Of a stretch of DNA of 50,524 nt, positions 31,730 to 40,927 are shown in pieces. Source of the DNA: Pirellulales bacterium (lineage in GTDB: Bacteria > Planctomycetota > Planctomycetia > Pirellulales > JAEUIK01); assembly GCA_019745975.1 (NCBI GenBank), contig JAIESQ010000005.1, positions 1 through 50,524 on the forward strand. Direction: 5' to 3'. Positions within the stretch are counted from its first letter, which is position 1; every line of letters starts with the position of its first letter. The translations under genes and the position numbers were made by a program. A model generated the notes under the pieces. The model did not search any database. It was given only the letters and a program-made list of their open reading frames with translations, and was not told the DNA's origin.

Positions 31730-34237
31730 TCACGGCTTGGTCAAGGTTTCGTCGAGATTCAACACCACGTTGGCGGCGACCGTCCAGGCGGCTGCCTCGA
31801 CTTCGCTCAGGCCCGCAGGCAAGGGACCGAGTGGATTCGTGGCCAGCGCCGAGGCCTTCGCCGCATCGCCGGCCAGCGCCGCTCGCGCTTGGGTGATGAG
31901 CGCCACCAAGCGCTCGATCTCTTGAGGCGTGCCGGGCCGGGCGACGCTTAGCAAACGCATGCGCTCGGCGCGGGCGGCATCGTCGGCCGTGACTTCGGCG
32001 AGCACGCGCCGCGCCAAAGCCTGTGCGCATTCGACGAAGACGGGGTCGTTCAACGTCACCAGCGCCTGGAGCGGCGTATTCGTCCGCATGCGCCGCAGCG
32101 AACAAACATTGCGCTCCGGGGCGTCGAACGCCACCAGTGAGGGATAGGGCAGATTGCGCCGCCAGCGCGTGTAGATCGCGCGCCGGTGTCGATCGTCCCC
32201 TTCGCTTGGCTTCCAATCGGTGCTGCTGCCGAAGGCCGCCGCCAGGCCGAACTCAGGCTGCGGCGGCTGCACGGGTGGGCCGTACATCTTAGCGCTGAGC
32301 AGCCCTGAAATCGCCAGCGCCTGATCGCGCACCATTTCGGCCGAAAGCCGCGTGCGCGGCCCGCGCGCCAGCAGCCGATTGTGCGGATCGCGCGCCGCCA
32401 GCTCCGGGCTGACCTGCGACGATTGCCGATACGCAGCCGACGTCACCAGCAGCTTCAACAAGCGCTTGGTGTCCCAACCACGCTCGCGATATTCGACTGC
32501 CAGCCAGTCGAGCAACTCGGGGTGCGACGGCGGATCGCCTTGCGAGCCGAACTCTTCGGCCGTTTCGACGATGCCGACGCCCCACAGCTCCTGCCACAAC
32601 CGATTGACGGCCACGCGGGCCGTGAGCGGGTTCTCAACGTCGATCAGCCAACGGGCGAGGCCTAGCCGGTCCAGCTTTCCGTCCGTCGGCGCGGGATGAA
32701 ACGTTGCTGGCACGCCGGGCGTCACCGCCTCGCCAGGGCTGAGGTGTTCGCCGCGAATGTAGATAAAGCTAGGGCGCGGTGTCCCTTCGCGCAGGATCGG
32801 CACCGTCGTCGCCACCTGGTCGTAGCGCTCCTTGGCCGCGCGAAGTCGCCCATCGGCCGCTTTCCACGCCTCCGACAATCCGCGATGATACTCAGCGAGC
32901 TGATCCTTCTGTTTGCCGTTGCGCGCTTCGGCGGCGACCGCCAAGATTTCGGCGATTTCCTTGGGGAGCTTGTCGTAACCGGCCGCCGTCTTTTCCCACT
33001 CCGGCTGCGCCTTATCACGCTCGCGCGTCAGCTCGTCGTACGCCGTTTGAGCCGCCGCCAGATCGGGCTGGGCCGCGGCAAATTCACTTTCGCCTCCGAC
33101 GACCGCCGTCGCCAAAGTCGGCTCGTCGGTGTTGAAGTCGTCGGTGTTGTTGAAAATCGAGAACACCTGGTAATACTCGCGCTGGCTCAACGGGTCGTAC
33201 TTGTGGCTGTGGCACTGCGCGCAGGCCATTGTAGTTCCCATCCAAACCGCGAAAGTCGTGTTCACGCGATCGACGACCGCCGCGTGTCGGAATTCTTCGA
33301 GATTGACGCCACCCTCGGTGTTGAGCTGCGTGTTGCGATGAAAGCCCGTCGCCAGAATCTGCGCCGGCCCGGCGTCGGGCAACAGATCGCCCGCCAACTG
33401 CTCGATCGTGAACCGGTCGTACGGCATGTTGTCATTCAATGCTTGAATGACCCAGTCGCGCCACCGCCAGATGGTGCGCGGACCGTCGGGCGCGTATCCC
33501 TGTGAATCGGCGTAGCGTGCGAGGTCGAGCCATAGTGCCCCCCACCGCTCGCCGTATGCCGACGAAGCCAGCAGTCGATCGACAACCTGTTCGTAGGCGT
33601 CGGGCCGATTGTCGCTTTGAAACGCCGCGACTTCCTCGGGTGTCGGCGGCAGCCCGATCAGGTCGAGCGTCACGCGGCGCAGCAAGGTGGACCGATCGGC
33701 CGCGGGCGACGGGCGCAATCCCTCGACCTCGAGCCGCGCGAGGACAAAGTGATCGATGGCTCCGGCCGGCCAGGCAGCGTCGTTCACCTGGGGAAGCGCG
33801 GGTCGCACCGGTTTGACGTACGCCCAATGCTTGGCGTAGGGAGCGCCGGCCGTGATCCAGCTTTGCAGGGTTTCGACTTCGGCGGCCGTGAGCTGCTTGC
33901 CCGTCTCCGCCGGAGGCATCGCGCTGTCGGGATCGGTCGACGTGATCCGCGCGATCAACTGGCTGCCGGCTAGATCGCCGGGAACAATCGCTCGCTGGCC
34001 GCTTTCGAGTTGCGACGTCGCCGCCGCGGCCTCATCGAGCCGCAAGCCGGCCTGCCGCACTGCGTCGTCGGCGCCGTGACATGCGAAGCAATCGCGGGCC
34101 AGGATCGGGCGCACGTCGCGCAAGTAGTCGACCGCCGGTCGCTCGGCGGCGACAGTGGCCGGCTCAACCAACAGCACCGCGACCAGCCCAGCGGTCGAGG
34201 CCATACCCCACGCGATCATTCGCTGCCAGCAGCGCAC
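31730..34237 (-). CDS. PSCyt1-DUF1549-DUF1553 exported protein, second copy
   Basis: This protein of about 835 residues has a signal peptide ([31 protein letters not shown]). PSCyt1 has its CxxCH heme motif CFACH at residues 50-54, with the later [11 protein letters not shown]1549 ([42 protein letters not shown]) includes a second CxxCH ([11 protein letters not shown]). A charged coiled linker and DUF1553 ([52 protein letters not shown]) complete it. The GTG at 34237 is chosen because it adds positive charge before the hydrophobic core; ATG 34219 is an alternative. It is followed by its DUF1501 partner after eight bases. Only parts resemble the other copy, so this is an old duplication. Confidence 0.93.
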   Translation of the reverse strand: MRCWQRMIAWGMASTAGLVAVLLVEPATVAAERPAVDYLRDVRPILARDCFACHGADDAVRQAGLRLDEAAAATSQLESGQRAIVPGDLAGSQLIARITSTDPDSAMPPAETGKQLTAAEVETLQSWITAGAPYAKHWAYVKPVRPALPQVNDAAWPAGAIDHFVLARLEVEGLRPSPAADRSTLLRRVTLDLIGLPPTPEEVAAFQSDNRPDAYEQVVDRLLASSAYGERWGALWLDLARYADSQGYAPDGPRTIWRWRDWVIQALNDNMPYDRFTIEQLAGDLLPDAGPAQILATGFHRNTQLNTEGGVNLEEFRHAAVVDRVNTTFAVWMGTTMACAQCHSHKYDPLSQREYYQVFSIFNNTDDFNTDEPTLATAVVGGESEFAAAQPDLAAAQTAYDELTRERDKAQPEWEKTAAGYDKLPKEIAEILAVAAEARNGKQKDQLAEYHRGLSEAWKAADGRLRAAKERYDQVATTVPILREGTPRPSFIYIRGEHLSPGEAVTPGVPATFHPAPTDGKLDRLGLARWLIDVENPLTARVAVNRLWQELWGVGIVETAEEFGSQGDPPSHPELLDWLAVEYRERGWDTKRLLKLLVTSAAYRQSSQVSPELAARDPHNRLLARGPRTRLSAEMVRDQALAISGLLSAKMYGPPVQPPQPEFGLAAAFGSSTDWKPSEGDDRHRRAIYTRWRRNLPYPSLVAFDAPERNVCSLRRMRTNTPLQALVTLNDPVFVECAQALARRVLAEVTADDAARAERMRLLSVARPGTPQEIERLVALITQARAALAGDAAKASALATNPLGPLPAGLSEVEAAAWTVAANVVLNLDETLTKP

Positions 34238-34430
34238 GCTAGAAACTCCGGGGGCGGCAACCGTGGTGGAGAGAGGACCAGGCGAGTCGTCGCCCGGCGA
34301 ACCTTTCAAGGTCCTGCTCGGCCGAGCAACTCGCCTGTCAGAATACCTTCCCGCGTGCGGCGGGGACAAGCAGCCGAACTTCGGCCGCAATTCGTGGGCG
34401 TCGAATGCGCCGAGGGGAACGCGACGAGAT
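34238..34430. other. Gap between the DUF1553 gene and the glycosyltransferase gene
   Basis: No gene or clear repeat. Both flanking genes run on the minus strand, so this holds the promoter of the DUF1553-DUF1501 operon, but I cannot pick convincing hexamers. Confidence 0.3.
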
Positions 34431-35888
34431 CTACCGCGTTAACGAGCCCACGGCGCTTCGCTCAACACACGCGGCCTTGGCCGAAAGATGCGGTAGCAAG
34501 AGGTGTCGGTGCTGGCTCGGCGCGCCTGCTGCGCCGACCTGCGTCGCCCTCTCGCGCCAGCCGTAGAAGAAGAACCAGCCCAGGTAGACAACGACCCCCA
34601 AGGGAAGAATTGCCTTGGCCCCCGGCGCAAACTGCGTCAACGAGCGCTCGATCCCGCCCGAGCCAATCACAAAGCACCCCATCGCCAACCAGGCCAGCCA
34701 CCGACCGCGCCCGGTGTGCCAACTCTCGACCAGTGCCAACGCCAAGGCTGGCGCGAGCAGCCCGTAGGTATTACGTTCGCTCGCCGGGCCGAACAGAAGC
34801 TGCCACGCGGGCCAGAGCGCGACCGCCGCCAGCACCACGCGCGCCGCGGGCGCGCCGGTCAATCGCTTCCACAAACAACCCGCCAGCACTCCGCCGGCCG
34901 CCGCTAATTGCAGCACCTGAAACGCGCGCGGTTCGGGCGTGCCGACCGCCTCCCAAATCGTCCAGGCATCGCGAAACGCCGACCACCGTGCCTGACAGGG
35001 GCCCATCAAAAGCTCGCCGAACTCTTGATACTGTCGGAAAACGTACGCCGGACCCTGCGTCGCGAAGGGAACTACCGCCAGCACCACCATGCACACCAGC
35101 CAGCGCCACGCCAACTGCCGGGGCCAGCACGCCACTAGCACCAGCGCCGCCGCGATCGGCCAGATCTTGATGTACACGGGTAGCGCCAAGCAAAGCGCGG
35201 CGCGCCACCAGGCTCCGCGCAAAACGAGCGAACCTGCCAAGAGCACCAGGGCCAACAACATGGCGTTCGATTGCGCCGCCCAAAAGCCGCGAATCGATAG
35301 CACGAGCGCAACCATCAACAGCGCCGCCTCGCGACGTCGCGTCCACAAGCTCCCGAGCATGTCGCGGGCGAACAAGCGCAGCGCCGCGTACAGCATCCAC
35401 ACGTTGGCCAGTGTCCACAGCGAGCCGCCGATCGCCCGCGGCAGCACGGCCATCGGCGTCAGCGCCACGGCGAATGTCGGCGTGTAACGATAGCCTGTTG
35501 TGATGGCATCGGCGACGTACATCGACTCGCCGCGCCACCAGTTGATCGACGCCTGATCGAAGAAGGTATACACGGTGTGCCGATCGGGGCTGACGAACGT
35601 CTTGATCGTCACGACCACCGAAAAGACCAGCCACAAGCGCAGCGTCAGGTGAAACCACTCGCGCGACTGAGGATCGATCAGTTCGCGCCGCGCGATCGCC
35701 ACATGATGCGCCAGAAACTCTCGGACCGTGCGGCGCGTCGAAGCGGTTAGACGCTGCTGCAAAATCAGCGCCGAACCAGCGTCGGGCGCCACGGTGCCTT
35801 CGTCTCGCCGTGCCGTATCGAACTTCGCCTTGCTAGGCAAGCCAGCAGTGGAACCCAATCCAGGTCTTGAAACTACTTCAACTGACAT
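34431..35888 (-). CDS. GT87-type (DUF2029) polyprenol-linked glycosyltransferase
   Basis: This 485-residue polytopic protein has about ten hydrophobic segments. It shows the pattern of the GT87/DUF2029 family: the acidic first loop (FDQASINWWRGESMY), GYRYTPTFAVALTPMAVLPRAIG, then AAQSNAMLLALVLLAGSLVLRGAWWRAALCLALPVYIKIWP, where the QxN and K-x-x-P residues are conserved. Such enzymes use polyprenyl-phosphate sugars on the outer face of the membrane. The N-terminal 75 residues and the C-terminal tail after about 450 are soluble and variable. It lies 17 bases after the GT39 gene in the same direction, so they form an operon. Confidence 0.85.
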   Translation of the reverse strand: MSVEVVSRPGLGSTAGLPSKAKFDTARRDEGTVAPDAGSALILQQRLTASTRRTVREFLAHHVAIARRELIDPQSREWFHLTLRLWLVFSVVVTIKTFVSPDRHTVYTFFDQASINWWRGESMYVADAITTGYRYTPTFAVALTPMAVLPRAIGGSLWTLANVWMLYAALRLFARDMLGSLWTRRREAALLMVALVLSIRGFWAAQSNAMLLALVLLAGSLVLRGAWWRAALCLALPVYIKIWPIAAALVLVACWPRQLAWRWLVCMVVLAVVPFATQGPAYVFRQYQEFGELLMGPCQARWSAFRDAWTIWEAVGTPEPRAFQVLQLAAAGGVLAGCLWKRLTGAPAARVVLAAVALWPAWQLLFGPASERNTYGLLAPALALALVESWHTGRGRWLAWLAMGCFVIGSGGIERSLTQFAPGAKAILPLGVVVYLGWFFFYGWRERATQVGAAGAPSQHRHLLLPHLSAKAACVERSAVGSLTR

Positions 35889-35905
35889 CGGTTCACCCGC
35901 CCCTG

Positions 35906-37729
35906 CTAGTGTTGCCCGATCGGCGTCGCCGGCGCAGTTGCGCCGCGCGCGGCTTGTTCCGTAATCCGGCGGCCGACAACGACGCCGGCCGTCGCGGGCT
36001 TGCGATCGGCATGCCGACCACAAGGGATGACCGCCACGACCTCGCAAGCAAAGGGCATGTCGGGCAGGCCAGCGCCGGCCCAGGCTTCGTTGACGCAGAA
36101 GTAGGTCCAGTCGCCGGAAACTGTCTCGGCGCTGGCCGGCTCCGGCACGAGCGGGACAGTACGCGGATAGTGGTAGGCGAACTGCACCTGCAAGAGATCG
36201 CGATCTTCGAAGGCCACGAGTCGCGCTCCGGTCGGCAGTGTGCTCTGCAGCCGCGCGACCACGCCAGCCGTGTCGACCTGTCGACGGACGTAGTTGTTCA
36301 GCACGGCGCCGCGCCAAGCCACGATCGCCACGGCGGCGATCGAGAGCACGCCGGCATACGCGCCGAAGCGAAATCCCTGCCGCGCCGCCAACCAGCAGAC
36401 GACCGCCGCCACCACAGTGCAGCACAGGAACATCGCGGCAAACTCCGGCGTTTGCACGAGGTAGTTCTTGATCGACCCGCCGCGCAGCGAAAAGCCAAGC
36501 ACCACCACGCCCAGTACCGGCGCCAGCACCACCGCGCCGAGCAAGTAGCGCCGCCAGGCATACTGCCAGAAGAGTGCTGGTCGCTGCACGCTGCATTGCG
36601 CGACGACCGCGCCGGCCAGCACGGTCAGGCAAGGGTAGAGCGGCATGTAGTAGCGACCTCGCGCGCCCGGCACCAGCCAGCACGACGGAAACGTCACCGC
36701 GATCGCCACCCAAGCAAATACCACCAGCGGCCGCGCCCGCCCCAACGACTGCCACAGCCCGCGATGGATGTACGCCAACAAGAGCAGCGACCAAGGGCAC
36801 GTGCAGATGATCACCTCGACCGGATAGATCGCCAGGTGCTCGAAGATCGTCGACCAGCGGGTGTCTTCGAAGCGCATGGCCACATCCCCCTGATAGATGT
36901 GTCGCGTCGCGTCCCACCCCACCGACATCGTATAGGGGATCTGCCAGGCGGCGACGATGCCCGCCGCGACGGTGATCCCCAGCACGTGCCAGCGCGTGAA
37001 GGCAAATCGCCAGTCGCGCGCCACCAGCAGATAGGCGCCAATCGCCGCGCCGAAGTACACCGGCGCCTGCGGGCCTTTCGTGAGCGTGCCCAACCCCACG
37101 AGCGTATACGCGACGCACCAGGTCATTGCCGGATGCCAGCGCCCCGCGTAGCCAGCAATCCACAGCAACAGCGACCCGCTGACGAACAAAGTAAATAGCG
37201 TTTCGGTCTCGGCGAGTTGGCCGAGCTCGAGCACCTGAATCATCGTGATGTAGCTGATCGCGGCCGCCAGTGCCCCGATGTTGGCGAAAAACTGCCGTGA
37301 CACCCCGTACAGCACGAGCGCCGTGGCCAGCACCGCCAACACGCCCGGGAGCCGCACCGAAATGTTGTTGAAGCCGCCGGCCAGCTTCGCCGAGATGGCG
37401 ATCAGCCAGTTCTGCAGCGGCGGCCGGCTGAGGAACAGCGTCCCTTGCTGCCGCGGCACGATCCAATCGCCCGTCTCGATCATTTCGCGCGCCACGGTCG
37501 CGCGGCGCGGTTCCTCGCCGCGGATCGTCAGGTCGCTTATTCGCCAAACATGCGCCGCGAGCACCGCGGCGACGATCAGGACCAGATCGACCAGCGTTGT
37601 CGCGCGCGGACCAAGCCAGCGCGAATCGCTGCTCGAGGCCGTTGTCGGAGGCGGTAGCGGAGCAGTCCACGGCCGACTTTGGCCGCGGCGTATCCTCATA
37701 CGAGTGCTAGCACCCTGAAGCGCATCCAT
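35906..37729 (-). CDS. GT39/ArnT-type glycosyltransferase
   Basis: This 607-residue membrane protein matches the ArnT/PMT-like family of polyprenol-dependent glycosyltransferases. The first loop carries the signature DLTIRGEEPRRATVAREMIETGDWIVPRQQG with the catalytic acidic pair position and FLSRPPLQNWLIAISAKL. About eleven membrane segments follow (VLAVLATALVLYGV, LLVARDWRFAF, PCLTVLAGAVVAQC and others), with a periplasmic C-terminal domain. I chose the ATG at 37729 (MDALQG); ATG 37699 is an alternative. The acceptor is unknown: lipid A is one option, another surface glycan or protein is equally likely. It is divergent from another GT87 gene across 167 bases. Confidence 0.9.
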   Translation of the reverse strand: MDALQGASTRMRIRRGQSRPWTAPLPPPTTASSSDSRWLGPRATTLVDLVLIVAAVLAAHVWRISDLTIRGEEPRRATVAREMIETGDWIVPRQQGTLFLSRPPLQNWLIAISAKLAGGFNNISVRLPGVLAVLATALVLYGVSRQFFANIGALAAAISYITMIQVLELGQLAETETLFTLFVSGSLLLWIAGYAGRWHPAMTWCVAYTLVGLGTLTKGPQAPVYFGAAIGAYLLVARDWRFAFTRWHVLGITVAAGIVAAWQIPYTMSVGWDATRHIYQGDVAMRFEDTRWSTIFEHLAIYPVEVIICTCPWSLLLLAYIHRGLWQSLGRARPLVVFAWVAIAVTFPSCWLVPGARGRYYMPLYPCLTVLAGAVVAQCSVQRPALFWQYAWRRYLLGAVVLAPVLGVVVLGFSLRGGSIKNYLVQTPEFAAMFLCCTVVAAVVCWLAARQGFRFGAYAGVLSIAAVAIVAWRGAVLNNYVRRQVDTAGVVARLQSTLPTGARLVAFEDRDLLQVQFAYHYPRTVPLVPEPASAETVSGDWTYFCVNEAWAGAGLPDMPFACEVVAVIPCGRHADRKPATAGVVVGRRITEQAARGATAPATPIGQH

Positions 37730-37896
37730 GCGTTTCGATCCGCCTGCTGTGAGGGAATCTCGGCGGTGGTAGCCAATCCATGGCCCACGAGGGGCCGCAA
37801 GTTTAGGTCGCCTTGGCAAGAGCGACAAGACGAGCTTGATCGCGCCGCGAGCCCTCGGCTATCGTCCGGCTCCACTGTTGTGCCTGGATCACGCGC

Positions 37897-39285
37897 ATGC
37901 CTCGCGAACTCGACCCCAACCTGACCACCCTGCCGCTGCGCCCGCGCGCCGACTGGCTCCTGTGGACCCGACAGCACGTCCTGCTGCTGGCCGCCATCGT
38001 GTTCTTCACGCTCTACTCGGGCACGGTCCTGCGCCGCGGGCGGACCAATCTGTGGTTCGACTGCTACGCTCGCGCCGCCAGTCGGATGATGAACCGCGAG
38101 CCGATCCATCACGTCGAACGCGACGCCTACGCCTATCCTCCCTTCATGGCGCTGGCGAGCGTTCCGCTGGCGCAACTGCCGGGTCTGTCATCGCTAGTTG
38201 CTTACTACGCTTTGAATGCGGCGGCCGGTTGTTGCGCGATCGCGATCGCCTGGCGGCTGGCTGGCGCGCCGTCGCTCGTGGCCCTGCCGCGCCGCTGGTG
38301 GCTGGTGCTGGCCGCGGGGTTGGTGCTCGGCTTTCGCTATCTGTTGGCGCCGCTGGATAACGTCCAGCCTGACCTCATTCTGGCGACACTCGTGATGGCC
38401 GGCGTCTGGCAGCTCTGGAACGGTCGAGACTTGCGCGCCGCGTGGTTGCTCGGCACGGCCACCGCCATGAAGTGCACGCCGCTGTTATTCGCGCCCTATC
38501 TCGTGTGGCGCGGTCGGCCGCGCGCGGCGCTGGTGCTGGTGCTGGTTGCCGCGGGCTTGAACTTGCTCCCCGACCTTTTGTTTCCACAAACCTCCGGCCG
38601 CTCGTATGTGACCGACTGGCGCGAAACGTTTCTCGGCGGCGTCGCCCATAGCGCGCCGGGAGATTGGCACAGTGACCTGGTATTGAATCAATCGCTGGGC
38701 GGCCTCGTGCAGCGCTATTATCGCTGGGGGTCGGCGACCAATTGGCGCGAGCTCGCGGCGACCCAAGCCCCTCTCGACGCGGCCACCGCGCGGCGCCTGC
38801 AACTCGCGGTGCTATCGATTGGCGCCGTACTGGTGGCGCTTTCGGCATGGTTTGGCGGCCGACCGCTGCGCCGCGCCGCGACACTCCCGCCGCACGCCTC
38901 CGCTCACGTGGCGTGGAGCCAACTGCGCACTCCAATCGAGGCCAGCGCGATCGTCGTGCTGATGCTGCTCTTGAGCCCGATGAGCGGCAAAGCTCATTAC
39001 GCGGTGCTCTTTTTGCCGATCTTCCTGATCTGTCGCTTGCATGCCGAACAACGGGGCTGGGCGGTCCGCGCGTTGGCCATCGCGCTCTGGCTGACCGGTC
39101 CGCTCATGGCTAAGGACCTGCTCGGCAAGACGCTGGGAGATCTCTTCCTGGCCTGGGGCGTGACCACCTGGTTCGCGATCTTCTGCTGGCTGGGGATGGG
39201 GCTGGCGATCGTGCGTTGCCAGCGTGATGAACAGGCTGAAAGCGCTGCGGCCGCTGGATCGCCTGTCGCCGCACGCGCCGCGTAG
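37897..39285 (+). CDS. GT87-type (DUF2029) glycosyltransferase, second
   Basis: This 462-residue polytopic protein has the same family pattern as the enzyme at 34431: WFDCYARAASRMMNREPIHH, AYAYPPFMALASVPLAQLP, PLDNVQPDLILATLVMAGVWQLWNG and ATAMKCTPLLFAPYLVWRGRPRAA, with ten or so membrane segments. The two GT87 proteins share motifs but not close similarity, so they are old paralogs. It is transcribed divergently from the GT39-GT87 operon, suggesting shared control of one surface-glycan step. The ATG at 37897 is the natural start. Confidence 0.87.
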   Translation: MPRELDPNLTTLPLRPRADWLLWTRQHVLLLAAIVFFTLYSGTVLRRGRTNLWFDCYARAASRMMNREPIHHVERDAYAYPPFMALASVPLAQLPGLSSLVAYYALNAAAGCCAIAIAWRLAGAPSLVALPRRWWLVLAAGLVLGFRYLLAPLDNVQPDLILATLVMAGVWQLWNGRDLRAAWLLGTATAMKCTPLLFAPYLVWRGRPRAALVLVLVAAGLNLLPDLLFPQTSGRSYVTDWRETFLGGVAHSAPGDWHSDLVLNQSLGGLVQRYYRWGSATNWRELAATQAPLDAATARRLQLAVLSIGAVLVALSAWFGGRPLRRAATLPPHASAHVAWSQLRTPIEASAIVVLMLLLSPMSGKAHYAVLFLPIFLICRLHAEQRGWAVRALAIALWLTGPLMAKDLLGKTLGDLFLAWGVTTWFAIFCWLGMGLAIVRCQRDEQAESAAAAGSPVAARAA

Positions 39286-39444
39286 CGAACACCATGCCCT
39301 AGCGCGCTCGCCGATTCCCAATCACTCTCATAAGGCTCGACGCGCGAGCGACTTGGTCTGTTTTTCGTGCCCCTTGGCAATCTTGGGTGCGCGATTTGCG
39401 GTTACCACTCCGCTGGGCCGACGCTGGCACTTCTGGTGCCAAGT

Positions 39445-39480
39445 GGCCCCGCCGGCCGGGCGGTGCGTATAATGCTGGCG
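39445..39480 (+). promoter_or_regulatory. Candidate -10 box before the UVR-motif gene
   Basis: A perfect TATAAT sits at 39468-39473, 80 bases before the ATG at 39553. The -35 region (about 39445) is only weakly matched, so the call is tentative. The remainder of the 267-base gap 39286-39552 holds no gene. Confidence 0.35.
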
Positions 39481-39552
39481 GGCAACCGCACACCCGACTC
39501 CCGTGATTCGCCTCGAGCTCGCTCATCCCTGCACGGTGTGCAAAGCAAATCG

Positions 39553-40305
39553 ATGGCCAGACGCGCAAAGCAGAAAGATATCGACCACGTCCTGCGGTCC
39601 TGGGACTACGACCCAGGCGAGATCAGCGTGCGGCTGGTCGCAGCCGCCGGCGGCCGCGAAGTGCTGCAGATGCGCGTCGACATGGGCATCTTGCAGCTCG
39701 AAACCGAGCATCGCCCCGACGGCTGGCGTCCCAGCGGCTGCGAGTCGTACTTCGACTACCTGGTGGGCTTGACCATCCACGAGGGAGACAGTTTCGAACT
39801 CGACGAAGACCAGTGTGCCGAGGCCGATCGCGAGCTGGCCCAGTTCTATCATCGGCGGATCTGCTGGCTGGCCTTGCGCGAATACCGCCGGGCAATGCGC
39901 GACGCCGACCACAACCTGGCGTTCATGGATTTTCTGCGACAGATTTCGCCGAACCAGGAGTGGCTCGCCTCGCACGAGCAGTATCGGCCCTTCGTGCTCT
40001 TTCATCGCACGCAGGCTGGCGCCCTGGCCGCCCTCGAAGAGTCGTCGCCCGAGCAGGCGGTCGAGGAAGTCAACCTCGGCCTCAACCGGCTGAAGATCTT
40101 CTTCGAGGAGCACGACGCGGCCGAGTCGTACGACGACGACGAGATGGTGCGCCGCCTGATCGAGCTCCGCGAGACGCTCCGCGAGCACTACGCCGTCGGC
40201 TCCACGCTCAAAGAAAAGCTGGCCGACGCGATCGCCGCCGAGAAGTATGAGCTCGCCGCCCAGTTGCGCGACGCGATCGCCCAGCGCAACAATCGCTCAG
40301 CGTAA
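39553..40305 (+). CDS. UVR-motif (UvrB/UvrC) domain protein
   Basis: This 250-residue soluble protein ends in a UVR-type motif (LKEKLADAIAAEKYELAAQLRDAI), the short helical hairpin that mediates UvrB-UvrC contacts and also occurs in McsA/ClpC-like proteins. The N-terminal 200 residues are acidic and helical (WDYDPGEISVRLV, LQLETEHRPDGWRP, RRICWLALREYRRAMRDADHNLAFMDFL). I do not recognise another domain. Such proteins are common in planctomycetes and may be adaptors in stress response or repair. The ATG at 39553 (MARRAKQKDI) is preferred over in-frame upstream starts because the extension is not protein-like. Confidence 0.8.
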   Translation: MARRAKQKDIDHVLRSWDYDPGEISVRLVAAAGGREVLQMRVDMGILQLETEHRPDGWRPSGCESYFDYLVGLTIHEGDSFELDEDQCAEADRELAQFYHRRICWLALREYRRAMRDADHNLAFMDFLRQISPNQEWLASHEQYRPFVLFHRTQAGALAALEESSPEQAVEEVNLGLNRLKIFFEEHDAAESYDDDEMVRRLIELRETLREHYAVGSTLKEKLADAIAAEKYELAAQLRDAIAQRNNRSA

Positions 40306-40398
40306 GGCGAAGTCGTTACGGACTTCGATTCGGCGGAGATTACAGCCACCTTCACTTGGGCGTGTGAAGCGACTGTCGCACGTCCGATGCGAGGTGAA

Positions 40399-40629
40399 TC
40401 ATCGCCCCAGTAATCGAAGAAACTCGTCAACCGTCAGGTCAGCTTCCGCGAGGATCTGACTGAGGGTTCCTCGACGGATCTGCTTGTGATCTGGGACTAT
40501 CACCCTGGCATAGGGATGATCGCGACGAAGCACGATGTGACTGCCGCGCTGACGACGAAAGACGAAACCCGCCCGCTCCAAGGCCGCTCGCACATCGCGG
40601 CCGGACACGTCGGTTGGGAGCTTCGTCAT
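40399..40629 (-). CDS. hicA: HicA-family mRNA interferase toxin
   Basis: This 76-residue double-stranded-RNA-binding fold protein has the HicA pattern: ALERAGFVFRRQRGSHIVLRRD with the catalytic-position histidine in GSH, then VIVPDHKQIRRGTLSQILAEADLTVDEFLRLL. HicA cleaves mRNA in a translation-independent way. The gene follows its hicB antitoxin by 15 bases, with the antitoxin first. Confidence 0.95.
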   Translation of the reverse strand: MTKLPTDVSGRDVRAALERAGFVFRRQRGSHIVLRRDHPYARVIVPDHKQIRRGTLSQILAEADLTVDEFLRLLGR

Positions 40630-40644
40630 GAATAAGATCCGTGG

Positions 40645-40860
40645 CTAGATTGCTTCAATCTCGACGAACTCCTTGCCGGCTTCACTCGGAACGGGGTCCC
40701 CTGCGTCGCGGCAATCCTGCACATAGAGCTCCGCTGCCTCACGGATGTTGGCAAGCGCCTCGCTGCGCGTTGTGCCTTGGCTCACGCACCCCGGAAGCGC
40801 CGGGACGAAAACGACGTAGCCCCCATCGGACTCTTGCTCCAAAACAGCGGTGAATCGCAT
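40645..40860 (-). CDS. hicB: HicB-family antitoxin
   Basis: This 71-residue protein is the partial RNase-H-like HicB domain: MRFTAVLEQESDGGYVVFVPALPGCVSQGTTRSEALANIREAAELYV. No separate DNA-binding domain is attached, so repression of the operon would need the complex with HicA. The ATG at 40860 has an excellent GAGGAGG Shine-Dalgarno seven bases upstream. Confidence 0.94.
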   Translation of the reverse strand: MRFTAVLEQESDGGYVVFVPALPGCVSQGTTRSEALANIREAAELYVQDCRDAGDPVPSEAGKEFVEIEAI

Positions 40861-40867
40861 CGATAAA

Positions 40868-40894
40868 CCTCCTCACCAGGTCTGTTTTATTCTA
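40868..40894 (-). promoter_or_regulatory. Ribosome-binding site and candidate -10 of hicBA
   Basis: On the minus strand GAGGAGG (40868-40874) precedes the hicB ATG, and TAGAAT (40889-40894) is a good -10 match 29 bases from the start. No clear -35 is seen at the expected spacing. Confidence 0.45.
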
Positions 40895-40927
40895 GCTGCG
40901 CTCGCGGTTGCCTTGCATCTCTTGGCC

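Noticed and set aside
31722-32216. N-terminal extension of the second DUF1501 protein
   Set aside because: It overlaps the DUF1553 gene in another frame and has Arg-rich composition. The twin-arginine signal begins just after 31721.
32696-33505. A 269-codon plus-strand open frame
   Set aside because: It is antisense to the DUF1549 region, which has clear family motifs on the minus strand.
35889-37670. A single very long minus-strand open frame covering both the GT87 and GT39 genes (1079 codons)
   Set aside because: Only its second part (from 35888) is real GT87 sequence. The first part is an Arg/Gly-rich alternative frame of the GT39 gene and has no membrane segments or family motifs.
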